Source: Sarcocystis neurona
Lineage: Eukaryota > Apicomplexa > Conoidasida > Eucoccidiorida > Sarcocystidae
Length of the DNA: 64,000 bases
Direction: 5' to 3'
Assembly: GCA_000727475.1 (NCBI GenBank)
Contig: KL647288.1
Location: forward strand, 8,521,414-8,585,413
Numbering within the stretch: the stretch's first letter is position 1; every line of letters begins with the position of its first letter. A model generated the notes under the pieces. It ran no database searches, was not told the DNA's origin, and was given only the letters and a program-made list of their open reading frames with translations. A program made the translations under genes and the position numbers. Of the stretch, positions 45,374-58,427 are shown piece by piece.

Positions 45374-47622
45374 GGGAGTTCAGCGACGCATGCAGAGATA
45401 GGCTGCGACATCTGGAGAGAGACCGAGTCCGAGACAGAAAAAAGTGTTCGGGAACAATCTGTAGTAGTGGGACTCTCCCCATGCATACATAGCATATATA
45501 AGTGTACACACAGAAACAGAGCTCTCTGTGCATAGGGACACTAGAGTGTACATATATATGGTTTTGTACTAGTATGATGCTCTATGTCTCTTTGTTTCTC
45601 TTCCTCTCTATCTCTCTATATACATATATATTACATATATATTATATATGTATGATATATAGATGTACATACAGCAGCAGAGCTCTCTGTGTACACAAAC
45701 AGCTGAGTGTATCCATGTATATATGGTTTTGTACCAGTAGGATGCTCTCTATCTCTTTGTTTCTCTTTCTCTCTACTCTCTCTCTATATATAACCCATAT
45801 ATATATACCCCATACATATAATATATAGACGTGCACACAGCAGCAGAGCTCTCGGTCTATACAAACACCTACGTGTTCATTCTCTCTCTGTCTCTCTCTC
45901 TATATATATGTATATCCATATATATCATATGGATGCACACACGGTAGCAGAGCACTCCATCTATAAGAACACCCATGTGTATCTATATATATACGTTCAG
46001 GTATGCTGTTGTCCGCATATATACATACACATATGTGTGGCTACGAATAACGTGTAAAGTTGCAAAGGCTTTCAGACCCAAGGGAGGTCTGTAAGAGGGC
46101 AGAGCCACTTCAAGAGACGAGGAAAAACCGGAGAGGGAGGGCGCGCAGCGAACGAGAGAAAGGAGGAGGAGGAGAGGAACGCGGTGGAGAACTGCGCAAA
46201 GGAGGGGACGACGACCCTCATAAGAAAAAGGAGGAGACCGCAACGAGGGGAGGGGACGCCGGTGGAGAGGTCTCGTGACTCTTCAAAAGAAGCGCGCCAG
46301 ACTCATGAGAAGGAAAGTTGAGGAAGAGACGCGTCAGCAAAGCAGCAGACGACGGTGAGTCGGTTTGTCCGTTGAGAAGCGAGAATGCACACAGAGAGGA
46401 TAATACATCTATATGTAGATGTCTGTGTCTAGGGTGACCACGCCAGTAGGTATGTATATATGTTTGTGAGGAGAGGAAGAGGAGTAAATCGACAGGTGGC
46501 GAGACAAGAGCAGTACACCTTGCTGCACACAATATATATATGTAGGTGTCTGGGTATATCAAGATCCAGATACTCTCTCTCTATATATATATATATTTAT
46601 CCTTGTGAAGAGGGAAATCAATAAATCGAGAGGTAGAGGACGAAAAGCAGCCCAGGTCTTGTCTGCCAAGCTGCGAAGTCGTGAGACTTGACGGGAGCGC
46701 AGACACGTCTGTCTCTTCTGTCCATTCACAGCTGTGACTTTCCTTCAATTAATATACACACATGTCTGTTCATATCTTTGATAAATTACACTTTTGATGC
46801 TACCCCCGCGTCTACATGGTGGAGCGTCGTTCTACATACGTCCCCTCTGTAGCCTGTGCAGAAGCGAAGACGCGTCCTCTTCTTCTAGTGACGAAGTCAA
46901 ACACCGGCAGCGCCCCGTGATACATTCATATATATATATATATAATTGCATATGTATGGGCAGGTGAAGGCGTGGTTCACGTATGTGTACATACACGTAT
47001 ATGTAGCTATACATATACATACATATATGTCCACGTAGGCACAGACAGATAGCTGCACAGAAATTTGTATGGACGTGTCTACGTGCAGGAACATACGTAT
47101 GCTTTGAGGGTTAGGTGGTGGTCCGTATTGGGCCAATATACATGCACACGTATTTATGTGTGTGCGTGTAGCGACTTGTAGACGTCTGTGTGTAGGTATG
47201 TTCACAGGCATTCATACAAGCAACTGAGTGTCCACAACAGATATCTCTGTATACATATATATGTATATGTATATATGTGTTACGTGTCTGTGTCTGTACA
47301 CACCTAGTAGATATTTAGGACAGTAGATACAAACGTGTCACGGCTCAGTATCGCATATTACATATATATATATACATATGTACGTACACATATGCATGTA
47401 TATATATATATATATTCATATACATATATATATATATTCATGTCATTGGAAGTTGTATCGCGTACACAGATATATGTCCCTGGACGTCTCAATATTACAC
47501 GTTTATATATATACATGTATACGTATATATGTATATACATGTATACGTACACACATTCATATATATACATAAATATATACATATATATATATATATTCAT
47601 ATATACATATATAATTATATAG
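45374..47622. other. Intergenic or unresolved region 5' of the DUF819 gene
   Basis: Apart from the 45505-45990 tandem array it contains a GA-rich, non-microsatellite block at 46080-46420. In that block the minus strand, from ATG at 46231, reads MRVVVPSFAQFSTAFLSSSS, a signal-peptide-like opening that could be a first exon of the DUF819 gene. At 46860-46915 the plus strand has a CAG acceptor followed by a short Ser/Asp-rich open segment. The rest is TA repeat. No promoter motif is recognisable to me. Confidence 0.3.
45505..45990. repeat. 100-170-bp tandem repeat, about four copies
   Basis: Copies start near 45511, 45671, 45838 and 45943 with AGCAGAGCTCTCTGTG or a variant. The first two continue with GTGTA...TATATGGTTTTGTACTAGTA, GATGCTCT and CTCTATCTCTCTATATA; the later copies keep only parts of this. 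Copies diverge mainly by TA tract length. Confidence 0.75.
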
Positions 47623-48121
47623 TTGGAATTTGACTCTCCTGTGGTCGTCAGAGAGCCCACTTTTGAAGACGAGAAGTTCACCGCAAAAGATCGTTTGAAC
47701 ACTGTAAAAGTTCATGTCTACTTCAGCAGCAAACCTGCACCGATGCATACATGTCTACCTCAGGTCTTACTGCCTTTGCGTACATATATCCAGACATGTA
47801 TGTAGAAACACGAGTTTATGCAAACTTACCATATACGTGCATATATATATATATATGATAGAAGCAGGGCATGTCCATATATATGTATATATATATATAT
47901 GTGGGAGAAACAAGGGACGTATATATCGTCTTCTTGTGCGTGTGACGAAGGGCCACATCCAAGACGAGGCAGAACACCTTGCAGAGCACACGGGAGGCGA
48001 GGAAGAAGAAACAGCAAATATAGTGCCGACACATTATCCTTACGGCACACACAAGTCCATACGCGTGTGTACAAATGTGACAAATATGAATGTGTATACT
48101 TCTGTAAAGCTATACGCACAG
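47623..48121 (+). CDS. Unrecognised protein, two exons
   Basis: Exon 47623-47763 (acceptor ATTATATAG, donor GTCTTA) encodes LEFDSPVVVREPTFEDEKFT and then a strand-rich segment with VKVHVYFSSKPAP. Exon 47915-48121 continues in phase 0 with RIYRLLVRVTKGHIQDEAEH and an acidic stretch, before a GTATAT donor. The codon pattern is unlike the flanking TA repeats and the peptides look globular. I recognise no family. Upstream and downstream exons are expected on the plus strand; 51049-51577 could be the end of the same gene, but they are 3 kb apart and unlinked. Confidence 0.45.
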
Positions 48122-48520
48122 GTATATATATGCGTGTGTACATCCCTGAAGACAAACATACACAAACATGTACGTATATATGTATAGACACGTCAGTTTT
48201 CATGCGTTTTAATGTGTTCCACCAGTAGTTATTTGCACAGGGTTCCGTATAAATCACAGTCTACATATATTATATGTATACAGGTATATTCATAAGCGTA
48301 TGTGGGAAAGCCTGTAGACACGAATATATATGTACTTGCTCACATGTGTATATAAATTCCCTCGCCTCTAGGCGTGTGTGTGCGTGCCCGCATGCACGTA
48401 CGCATCCTTCAAGGATGGGTGAATATTAAAACATTTTTTGTCTTGGGGGGAAACACGTGCGTCGTCCTACGTCTCTTCTGCACGGCTCTTTCGTGTAGCC
48501 AGTCCGTGCCCCTCTGTGCA

Positions 48521-48532
48521 GTGTACGTACAC
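48521..48532. repeat. GTGTACGTACAC palindrome
   Basis: Perfect 12-bp palindrome followed by CCGAAGAAGCTGCGCAGG. The right flank starts CCGA, as at 40057. Confidence 0.85.
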
Positions 48533-49631
48533 CCGAAGAAGCTGCGCAGGTCCTACCACGCAGGTATAATCGAGAGGCATCTGCAGGCGCGTCACCTACG
48601 GGTACCACCGTGCAGGCGACCCGCTTCAGTAGAGCATATGCCAAGCGAATAGACGTATAGAGACATAAAGGAAATATAAAGAGATACACAGGCGTCCCCA
48701 CCCATATATATATATATGATGTATGCAGTGTGCACACGCAGGTGTACACACACACACACACATACACGCACAAACACCCCCCCTTTCCCCACACAGACAC
48801 CTTCTACATACATATACATATATATATACATATATATATATATATACGAATACAGCATACGCATACACAAACGCATAAGTCTCCATGTGTATGCATGGTT
48901 ACGTATGTAAGGGCGAATGCACGTGGACTGCACATACAATCCTACGCTCCCATCGAACATAACTACGGGAATATAAATATATATATATCCCTGTTCGTGC
49001 AAGCGACTAACCACGCAATACTTACATCTCCAACTACATGTATAAATATATATATATATATACATACAAAAAGCGAGAGGAACGGACGTCCTGCATATGT
49101 GTTTCTCTTGAGAGTGAAGTACACGAGAATGCAGCAGTGTCACATGGAAGGGCGTGAGTTTTAAGATATTGTTTTGTACATGGTGCTGCACTCTATTGGG
49201 GGCAGGCAGGTTGGGGAAGTGGCCAGGGTCGCAGCAAGAAGGCAGAGGACGGTAGAACTGTATTCGGACAGACGCAGTTCTATGTGCACGTTCCTTCCAC
49301 AAATATTACGTAAAAATTTACTTACTTCTTTATACACGTGTTCTGCATACATAGAATATATGTCAATCTTCAGCTGCACATATATGTGAATACATATAAA
49401 GGTATATGGAGGAACTGTGTCATCAGGGGGACGGCAGGTTACCCTGTCAGACCTACCCGCGATTCTGTTGCCGTCTAACTGGTTGCTGACGTGAAATTTC
49501 CTGAGCTGCTGCAGCGCCACATACACACAAGCACTCTCCTTCCAGCTACGTAGATATATACACCCCACGCTCCTCGTCCCCCCATATATTATAGGAACAT
49601 TGTCTGTCTGCTTCCCCCACTACGCAGACGT

Positions 49632-49635
<4 letters not shown>

Positions 49636-49667
<32 letters not shown>
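49636..49667. repeat. (AC)16 microsatellite
   Basis: Thirty-two bases of perfect CA repeat in non-coding DNA. Confidence 0.95.
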
Positions 49668-49671
<4 letters not shown>

Positions 49672-51048
49672 GAGCAGTTCTTCACTGCTGCCACAGCTGC
49701 GCGGGGAAAGCGAAGAAAACACTCCGCCCAACGAATGTCCCCAGGGGTGCGCTGTTATTCTCCCAGACAAAGAGGATGCACACGCACACATGTAGATATT
49801 CACGCAAACGCACACATGCGTATCGAGGAGCCCGCCAAGACGCAAACACCCAGAAACTGTTGCTCAACAGAGAAGCACCTAGCAGGTGCTTCAGCAGCAC
49901 TACTGGCCGTGGTACGGATTGAGACGCGCTCAGCTGCGAGCTTGAAAAGGAGGAACATATAGAGTCAGTATGCGACGAGCGCGGATGTCGCTCTGGGTCC
50001 TCTACTGCAGCCTAATAAACAACAGTCGCAGAAGCAGCTGCAGCGGAGTGAGAAAACACCGCTGCACGAACAGGCATGAAGCAGCCAACAGCAACAGCTG
50101 CAGCAGGTGAGGAAGAACAGCCGCAGAGTTGCGCTGCAGTGGAAGCGCACCAGCGGCAGGAAGTAGCAAGCATACGTTAGCAATGTACACTTCATCTGGA
50201 CGGCGGTTCTTCTTACCTTTTCGTTGCGTACCCCCCTGCAGTAGATGGTAGTCGCAGTACATCTACAGCAGCGAAAGGACGCAGAACAGGAGGAAGAGCA
50301 ACAGCAGCAGCAGCCGCTCGGCAGTGGTTGTTGGGAGATCACCGGCTAACGATTCATACACCTTGAATCAGAGAAGAGCAGAGCACCGTTGCAGGAGTCT
50401 CTGTGGGCGGCAACAACACCCCACTCGTCTGTGCCTGCGGACCGCACACAGTGAATTAATGCTGCGCAGAGAACACAGCGTCACACGGTGCTGCCGCAGC
50501 AGTGGGGCTCCGAGAAGCAGCAGGAGCAGCACAGCTTCCAGGAATGTCAGCAGAAGCTACAGGAAACAGGACTGGAGTGTTGCTGAAGTGGTAGTGGTAA
50601 CCGTGGGAGAGTGCTTATTGTGCGCAATGCGGCGCCTGTTGCAGCCGATGCTAAAAGGGAAGTGAAATCACACGCAACAGTTTTAAAGAATGTGCTGACG
50701 AAATTGAACGATGGACGGGGGAGTGCGGCGGAAAACAGCAAAACTCTTGTTACTGTTCATCGACGTGGGGGGTGGGGAGACGAGAAGGCACGGAGACAGC
50801 GTTCGCACACACCGCGTAACATTCCCAGAGCGTGAGAGACACACCGCTGTTGCTGCGTATATTGGGAGAGGCCGTCGCTGCTGCTGTGCATACGTGGGGA
50901 AGCTGCGGCTGCGGCTGCTGGTCCTGCTAGTCCGTGGACTGCCGTAACCGCCGCTGGTGGTGCGCGCAGCGACCGTCCTACGCTTCTGCTGCTGCTCCTC
51001 TTACTACCGCAGCTGCTGGTGATGATGGGAACGCTGTTGATTGAGTAG

Positions 51049-51577
51049 ACGCTGCTGTTGATCCTGACAAAAGTCTCCTGCTTGGTGGTCACACTACGTC
51101 CACACTGCGAGAGGTGGTGGAGCTGCTGCACTGCGGCCCACACTGCTGCGCCTGCTACGCGTGGTGCTGCTAAAACACACACGCAGGGTAGATCCAGCAA
51201 AGTGTATTGCTGCTGCACCTGCAACAGCATTTTCGTTGCTCGTGTAGTTGCTGCTGCTCTTCCTGCTCATCTTGCTGCGATCGTTGCCGCTGCTGCTGCT
51301 AGTACATGTTGCTGCAGAGTGCGTGCAGGTGCCACTTGAGACACGTCCGTGTTTCACTGCCTGGCAGGCGTATGACGATCTGCATCGATCTACCTTAAAC
51401 GTCAGTGAAACCAGCTGCTTACCGGCAGCTGCGGCAGCAGCTCCACCTGCGGCAGCAGCAGCATCAGTACTTTGTGTCACGGGCAGGAGCACCAGTAACA
51501 CATCGCCAGGAGTAGCACCCGCTGCACTGGCAGCAGCACTCTACAGAGAATCTGAACAGCGACAGCAGCAGCAGTAG
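51049..51577 (+). CDS. Two 3'-terminal exons of an unrecognised protein with poly-Ala end
   Basis: Exon 51329-51577 follows GTGCGTGCAG and encodes TRPCFTAWQAYDDLHRSTLN. It then has two Ala runs (GCA triplets) and a Gln-rich end, with a TAG stop at 51575. Exon 51049-51113 fits in phase and reads DPDKSLLLGGHTTSTLRE, giving LREVPLETRPCF at the join. The intron between them is CTG-rich just before the acceptor. The terminal exon is the better supported. The DNA just after the stop still carries GCA-like triplets without a frame, perhaps decayed repeat in the 3' UTR. Family not recognised. Confidence 0.5.
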
Positions 51578-54500
51578 CCCCCACCAGCAGTAGCAGTAGC
51601 ATCAGAAGAAGCATAAGAGGTATAGTGCGCTTAGTAGAATCACCACCAACGGCACCAGTAGAACCCGCAACAAAACCAACATCAGAGGCGTTAGCCCTTT
51701 GAACATCGCAATGGTCGGCATCAGCAGCAGCAGCGCCACCTCGGGCAGAGGTGAAAAAGCACCGACCGCAGGTTCGGGCATAAACTCGAGCGTCGGAAAA
51801 CATTCTCCAGTATTCTTACGTCACCCGATCTTCGCATTACTAAGTAGAACACACATGGCATGAACTATCATTACTTGATAGATACTCGTACTGCACAGTG
51901 TATTGCTGATGCAGAGAAGCACTAAGGGCGTTAGGATGTCGTAAAACGAGGCCTTGCCTTCGAAGCATGGCTACATCTGGTTCTTTGTCGGATTATTCCA
52001 GCTAGGAATGCTACGACGCCTCGTGGGCTGCTGCTGCTCCTGCTGCTGCGACGGCTGCTCTGATGCTGCTTTTGTCGATACTCTTGCCAAGCTGCCGTTG
52101 TACAGATACTGCTTTTGCCGTTCCGCCTGCTGCTCAGCTGCTCCTGTTGTTATTGATATGTGCTGCTACGACTGTGGTTTGTGGGGCGCTGTTGTTGCTG
52201 CTCGTCCTGCCGTGCACCGTTGCTGGTGTTCTTTGCCGCTGCTGCCTTAACCGCTGTTCCTGCCTTGAGCCCTGCCACCCCCCCCTCTCCTGGTGCTCCT
52301 ATGCGCTCCCGCTACTGTTGCTGTGTACTGACTGCTATTGCTCGTCTCTCAGATCTTCGCAGCCGCCAAGATTGTGCTATTCTGCTCTTGCTACAACCTG
52401 CCGCTGTTGTGTACTGCTGTTGCTCATCTCGCACATCTTCGCACCGGCCGATGTTCTCGTATCCTGCTCTTGCCGCAGCCTGCTCTTGTCCTTCACCTGC
52501 AGGTTGTGGGCCCTAAGGTATCGCTGCCACTCCAGTGCGCTATTGTTCGCCTGACCGTGATTCACCGCAGTTATCACAGCTGATATTAGCACCAAAGTGC
52601 TGCGATCCCTGCTACCTTGCAGCCATCGCTTCTATTGTGAGCCCTGAGACTGCGGCTCGCTCCCTGCTAGTCGTTCTGCTGCTGCTGTGATACTCTGTTG
52701 ATGCTTTCGCTGCTCTCCCGTCCGTCCCACGCATGTGCTACGTCTTCGTTTTGCAACTCCGGAGCCCTGCTGCTGCGGCTGTCCCGCTTCCGCGGTGCCC
52801 ATGTAGTGCTGCTGGGTGTACTATCGCGCTTCTGCTGTTTTGTCTGCTTCGTATTTCTGCTACGGCGCCTCGGCTGCTGTTGTTCTTGATCTGCAGCATC
52901 ATTGCGCCGCATCGTATAACCTGCAGCGTCCAAATCTCTGAAGCAGTTTCTGCAACGGCAGAAGTCTCCACCGACAGGCATTTCTCACCGACGCTCCAAG
53001 CGCTACATAGGGCCCCTCCAAGTGGTCGAGCAGCACAGTAGGAAGACGCAGTTGAAGCCATTTCAGTGCCAACATTTCGCTACATACATTGCCTGCATGC
53101 GATACGCGAAGGCGCACATATGTGCTGCTCGCACTTACAGAACAACTGCACCAAACGCGCGGTGTGCAGGCGGATACACCGTCGCCAACGTACAGTGTCT
53201 GCAGCGCGGGATGCAGATTGTTGCCCTTGTCTTATGAAGCCGGAGAGAAAATGTCCTACACGAAGTTACTGCAGCTGCTCTAATGCACACTGGCTGCCAC
53301 GACACATGCACGTCCTCAATGGGGCAGCATACAAGCTTTCTGTCAACAGAATGTTATGGTGTATATGGAACCGGGGGAAGACACAAATGTATGCTGGATT
53401 TGTTCAACGCCTAGAACAAGTGGCATCGTTCCACGTGAGCCACCGGCAAAAACAGTTGAACTTTTGTGTATTACTGGAGCACAACCAGTCTTGGCGTCTC
53501 CTACACATCGTAGCATTGTCGGACATACTCGTGCGCTGCGTATGCGGTCGGTTGTCACGTATGATTAAGGTACAGCAAAGTCGTGAAGTTTCGTACACGT
53601 AGGAGCATTGTCAGACGTGCGTGGGCGCGGCGTGCGCAGTCTTTGCTACGTTTAACTTCGCCACACGCCGAGAAAGCGACAAGTAAAGTGTGTGTTACCT
53701 TGTGACTGAATACACGTGCATGTGTTGCACTAATTCCGACTGCAGGGTTACTTGGAAGTCCGATGAGTCTTCAAGGCGTATACCAGGTAGCTGAGAGGCC
53801 CACAAACACCGCGAGTTCTAAGGTGAACTGCTGACGCATAGACACTTTCGACGACTCATATGTAGAACAGGCGTAAAAAGAACGCAAGTTAGTGCGACGC
53901 CAAGAGGTGAAGAAGAAGGGTTTCCAGCACCGCATAGACGTATGCGTTCTTCACCGTCTCAGCATATTTGAATAGGCGTGCGAGAAGAAGAGGAGAGCAC
54001 ACATAAATGTTTGTAGCAGTGACACATCCATTTCACCACACCGTAATACCTGCGGGCGGAGGTGTACTCACGCGCTCAAAATCCTTCGGAAGTTGATCAC
54101 ATTTGACTGAATGAACGCACGCGAAAAGGCCCAGAGGGGGGTCACCATGATGCTTTCCTTATATATACGGAGGGATTGACGCAGGTATGTAGAACAGGTA
54201 CTATGGTCGTTATACGCATTCTTGTGCGCGTGCAGACAACAGTGCGCGGCGCTAAGTGTGCAAAAGTCGATCCACTACGCAGTCGACAGGCTTCAGACAC
54301 GTATCCACCAAGACGCGGAGGTTGCCACCTGGAAAGACGTACGCGTATTCTAGCATGTATCCACATAAGAATTTTGCTGTCACTCTTCAGTAGTGCCTCA
54401 GGAAATAGTAGATATGCGGGGAAGCTGCGAGATGCTGCCACGTTGTAGTGTACGGTGGTGTGCGGGCGTCCGCTGGTATGAAGATGCATAAACACATATA

Positions 54501-55472
54501 TATCTATATATATTTACAAACATACTTGTGTGCACTTGTCTGTGTGTTAATGACCGTGTGTGCATACACCTATCGTTGTAGACGTAAACCTGGATCTACA
54601 TGAGATTTCTCAATAGACGTATGTGTATACATCTACATACACATACATATATGTACTGATGTGTGCATAAATGTGATGACTTCTGTGTCGAATGTTACGT
54701 CTCGCTGCGAAGGGGCAGCACGGAATACGCGTAGCGCTTGTCAATAGCACTTGAGAAAAAAAAGTTCCTTTCTCATGTGTATGCGTGGAAGAATCCTCAC
54801 TTGGGCGCCGCAGTGTCTCATAAGCAGAAATACACCTACATAACAGATCCAACCCCTGATGCGCGTAGACTTGCGAATAATCGAACTTGCACTCAATTTT
54901 GCCTCTCTGGTCGTGGAGGTGCCTCACGTGTACAAATTCGTGTAGACTATTTATACACACTTGGACGCCCGATGCACTTTTGAGCTGTCCATGCACTCAT
55001 GTATTTACCTGTACATCTCATGTTGTCAGATCCACGTATGTCCAGCTGCTGGCTGGAATCACGTACACAACTGCAAATGCGTGCGCACATGTACACACGT
55101 AGTGAGGACATGAGGAAACGCGGCCCCCGGTGCACTACGAATAACTTTACGGCCTAACGTGGAAAGTGCTTACATATTGGGACAGTATATGTGCGCGGGT
55201 GCAAATACATATAAATATGTACACACGGATCTGCGAAGATTACCCATATGCACTAATACATATACGTGATCTGGACATTTTTTTTAGTGTAGGACTTTTG
55301 TAGGCTTCACCTCACCATGGTTACTGGAGCGCAGCCACAACCGAATATACGAAATTTAACAGTGCACTTACGTCTCGTGTATGGGCAGCTGCTTACAGAT
55401 GTATCGGACCCCAGTGTATGTGATAGATGTATTAAGCTCGTCTCCACAGTGGCGTTCTAATGCTTGTGTGGA
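51578..55472. other. Long stretch without a convincing gene
   Basis: Bases 52000-52720 are CTG/TGC-rich on the plus strand, like the pyrimidine tracts before acceptors elsewhere. Bases 53060-53600 are non-repetitive and open in two plus frames and one minus frame (plus 53366-53568 includes VCWICSTPRTSGIVP) without a recognisable family or clear splice sites. Bases 53600-55470 are unique, AT/GC-balanced DNA with no open frame over 130 codons. This is the least repetitive non-coding part of the window. Confidence 0.4.
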
Positions 55473-55707
55473 TTGACAGAGTAACAGCGTCTACTGCCCC
55501 TTTCCTTATATACCCTACGGTATCTGATGTAACGGCGGCACAGTCACCTTGACAGACCAACAGCGTCTACTGCCCTCTTTTACATATCCTATGGTATCTG
55601 ATGTAATACCGGTAATACCGGCGCAGAAACCTTAACAGAGTAACAGCCTCTTCTGCCCCCTTCCTCGCATAGCCTACGGTAGCTAATGTAACAGCGGCTC
55701 ATTAGTC
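55473..55707. repeat. 76-83-bp direct repeat, three tandem copies
   Basis: Copies at 55473-55548, 55549-55631 and 55632-55707. Each starts TTGACAGA(G/C)..AACAGC or TTAACAGAGTAACAGC. Each then has TCTACTGCCC (or CTTCTGCCC), a C/T-rich segment, a CCTACGGTATCTGATGTAA-like block and a GGC(G)CA-type end. No translation is preserved across copies. Confidence 0.85.
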
Positions 55708-58205
55708 TTCCGTGAGCTGTCTACGTGTGGTTCCACGGTCCTCTGTGTGCGTACACTAGTATTTTCTGTGACCAGATGTCCTCGTGAACGTCCCGAGACG
55801 CCTACAGCTGCAGACAGACACGATGATGCATACAGGCGAATCCTCGTAGTGAATTTGTACTGAAGGACGACGACTTACGCGTACTACTACATACATGTAT
55901 ACTTTGGTATATCCATTGCGGATGATCATGCACACGCGTACAGCGTCAAGACTTTGTACAATCTGGAGAGAGGTCCGCGTGGCGCGTGAAGATGCGTTGG
56001 CTTTACACCCGTGCATCGTGCCGGTGAAGTGGAACGCCGTTTCCCATCCGTGGAAGAATATAATGACGTACACATCACTATATGTGTAGACGTGTATACG
56101 TCTATTCGCGTACAGCTGGTATGTGTACAGATCTCGGACGCTGCGAAGCCGTTTGTGTGTACATGTATCTAATGTGTGTGTGCCTACTGGTGTCGACCTG
56201 GCGTGTGACGCGCAGGGGTTGCAATGTCAGGACAAGCCTGCGGAAGATCAATTCACTCTGTTGCCACTTCGAGGAGCGCGGCAAGAGCAACTGCTTCTGT
56301 GGGGGCGGGTTGTAGATTCTCGTCACACGAGTTCGTCGGTGCTGTGTCTCTTTTCTCCCACACCTCTGCAGCCGCTCTTCAACTACACATTCACGCTGAT
56401 GCCATCTGCATGGTTGCTCCTGCGGCGGTTAACGCTGGTCTTGTGGTTGCTGCTGTTCCTTCCGCCGCTGCCGCTGTTGCTGCTGTTAGTGCAGCCGCTC
56501 CGCTCCGCTTGCTGCTGCGGATGCTGCGCCGCTGCAGCGGGGCCTGCTGCTGCTGTTGCTGCTAACAGACACTATTTCATGGGAGGCGGCTGGGGCATTG
56601 CGTCATTCTCTGGCATCAACAACTCCCACGGACACGCGAGGTCGGGACGCGGCAGCTCCGGTCATAGCAGCTCTCCGTTTCTCCTGTGCTGCTACTTCAA
56701 AATCCGTTGGGATCCGCGGTTGTGTGTGAGTCGCTGATGTGCTGCCCATCATGTTGCTGCTGTCGTTTCCCGTCGGGCGTAATTCCCAATCCTACGTTTC
56801 CGCTGCATGCTGCTGTCTTTGAAAGCTCCGCCACAGCTTCCCTCCGTCCTGCTGTTAGTGCTTCACTGGCCGCGACTGCTGGTGCGAGGACCACTGTGCA
56901 GCTGCAAAAAACACTGTGCCGGTTACAGCTGCTGCTGGTGCTGCTGCTGCTCCGGCTCGTCGCCGGGTGTCGCTGCTGTGCGCGCCCCTGCCCCCTGCTG
57001 TTGAAGCAGCTGTTGTCATTGCTGCCCCTACCGCCCCCCTCTGCGCCTGCAATGCATGCGTGGACTTGACGCATGTCGGTTTCAATTCCGGTTTCTGCTA
57101 TCAGACTGCTGTCCCTCTGCAAATAACAAGACATTCTCATCTCTCTACTCACCCTTTCAGTTGTACCAACCGCGGCGGGCAGCAGCCACACCCGCCGTCT
57201 TCCACCGTGCACTCCCGCGGCGCGGCGTCTACCCTAGCGACTACGTACATACCTCCAAGCATGTGTCCCCCTGTCTCGGGTTCACGTGAACTATTGCACA
57301 GTTATCACGTTCGTTCTTCATAAGAAGCGTACTGTCAGTAACGCGGCTGCTAGAATCGAATGCGTAGATGTGGGTGTCAGATCTACTGTAGCGGCCTTGA
57401 GGATTTGCCACCTCATAACGTTGTTCGTACACCGCTTCTCGCCAGTTCCCTCCACGCACAAACGTCCTAAGCGGCATTGTTCTTCGGGTGTTCATACACC
57501 GGACTCACCACGGCGACGGCGAGCAGGTGAATTCTCAAGGCAGGTCCGCCGCCGCCCTTTTAAGGAGACAACTGAGGTCATACCTTCCCGTTCTCCTCGT
57601 TCGCCTCCAGCCTCCCTTCCCATTTCGCCGTCTTCGGCGTGCATCCCTGCTCTCCCGGGAAACGCGGCTTTTTTGGCTGCCCCTACACCAGAAGGTGCAG
57701 GTGTGTCCCGAGTGTACGTACACTGCAAGACGTGCCGTCTTTGGTGGTGCATCGCGGGATAGAGGCGGTGCGTTTCTTCGGTGTGCAAATCAGTTCAGCG
57801 GAAGAATTTCCTGCGGCTTCTGCACTACATTCTTCAAGTGTGTTTGTGACAAGTACGTATATATATAAAATATATACATGTGCACCCGCAGTCCTTCCCT
57901 GGATGTACCTATTTTCAACACGTGAAAACGTAGGTATAGGACCGCAGTTGTTTTCGCCGCAGTGAATGCATTCATATCGCCCAAACGTTTTAAGTCGCTC
58001 TCCTCGGTAGAGAAAAGTTGAAAAACGGGAAAGATTACTGCTGAGGAGTTCCCGTTTTGTTCAGTTGACTTCTTGCTTGACCGACTGATGATCTGCCTAC
58101 TTCCCAGCAGCCCCTGTTGACGGGTGCTCTCCTGCTGCTGCGTAAGCACAGAGGCAGCCGTAGTATCAACAGCTCTCACACGCAAATATCAAACGGAAGA
58201 GACAG
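55708..58205. other. Region with exon-like plus-strand segments, gene not resolved
   Basis: At 56345-56735 a plus frame reads a hydrophobic stretch (Leu-rich, 56410-56510), an Ala run, then HYFMGGGWGIASFSGINNSH and Ser/Gly/His-rich sequence. This could be an exon of a membrane-anchored protein. At 57000-57300 another frame reads DLTHVGFNSGFCYQTAVPL. Both lie in CTG-rich surroundings, so intron status is equally possible. Two palindrome-family copies occur at 57487-57502 and 57712-57723. I assign no CDS. Confidence 0.3.
57712..57723. repeat. GTGTACGTACAC palindrome
   Basis: Perfect 12-bp core with flanks CCCGA on the left and TGCAAGACGTGCC on the right. A variant, GGTGTTCATACACC, lies about 225 bp upstream near 57488. 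Confidence 0.85.
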
Positions 58206-58427
58206 CACTTGCAACAAGAGTTCCAACTACCAGCAAAAAACTACCGGCAACAGCTTGCCGCAGCACGCGCCAGCTGCAACACTACGCAGCAGATAGCAGC
58301 TGCAGCAGCGAGCCGGCGCAAACGAGAGCTGCAAGTGGCACTTAAGAACTGCCTACGCAGCGGCAAACAGCAGCGGGAGGAGCGGAGACGGACACCTTCT
58401 GCGGCAGGAATTAATCTTGAGGACTAA
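58206..58427 (+). CDS. Possible terminal exon, Gln/Arg/Ala-rich helical protein end
   Basis: After GAGACAG an open frame encodes HLQQEFQLPAKNYRQQLAAA and an Ala run. A basic helix with RRKRELQVALKNCLRSGKQQ and REERRRTP follows, ending SAAGINLED before a TAA stop. GCA/CAG triplets are in sense orientation, as in the good exons of this window. The upstream exon is unknown; pieces at 56.3-57.9 kb are candidates. Not recognised. Confidence 0.4.
   Translation, partial: HLQQEFQLPAKNYRQQLAAARASCNTTQQIAAAAASRRKRELQVALKNCLRSGKQQREERRRTPSAAGINLED

Larger units (their letters stand above)
48122..51048. other. Mixed region with microsatellites and isolated exon-like segments
   Basis: TA and CA repeats at 48700-48850 and 49020-49070. 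Open minus-strand piece at 49555-49450 (ACVYVALQQLRKFHVSNQLD) near a GTCTGA donor; this may be an antisense exon. Plus-strand open pieces at 49174-49310 and 49960-50090; the latter ends in QQSQKQLQRSEKTPLHEQA and a stop. Around 50480-50600 all three plus frames read as Gln- or Ala-rich peptides, one ending HSFQECQQKLQETGLECC. I cannot order these into a gene. Confidence 0.25.

Noticed and set aside
53356..53568. Possible organellar (mitochondrial) insert at 53.3-53.6 kb
   Set aside because: Base composition is balanced and the translation does not resemble cytochrome b or oxidase subunits.
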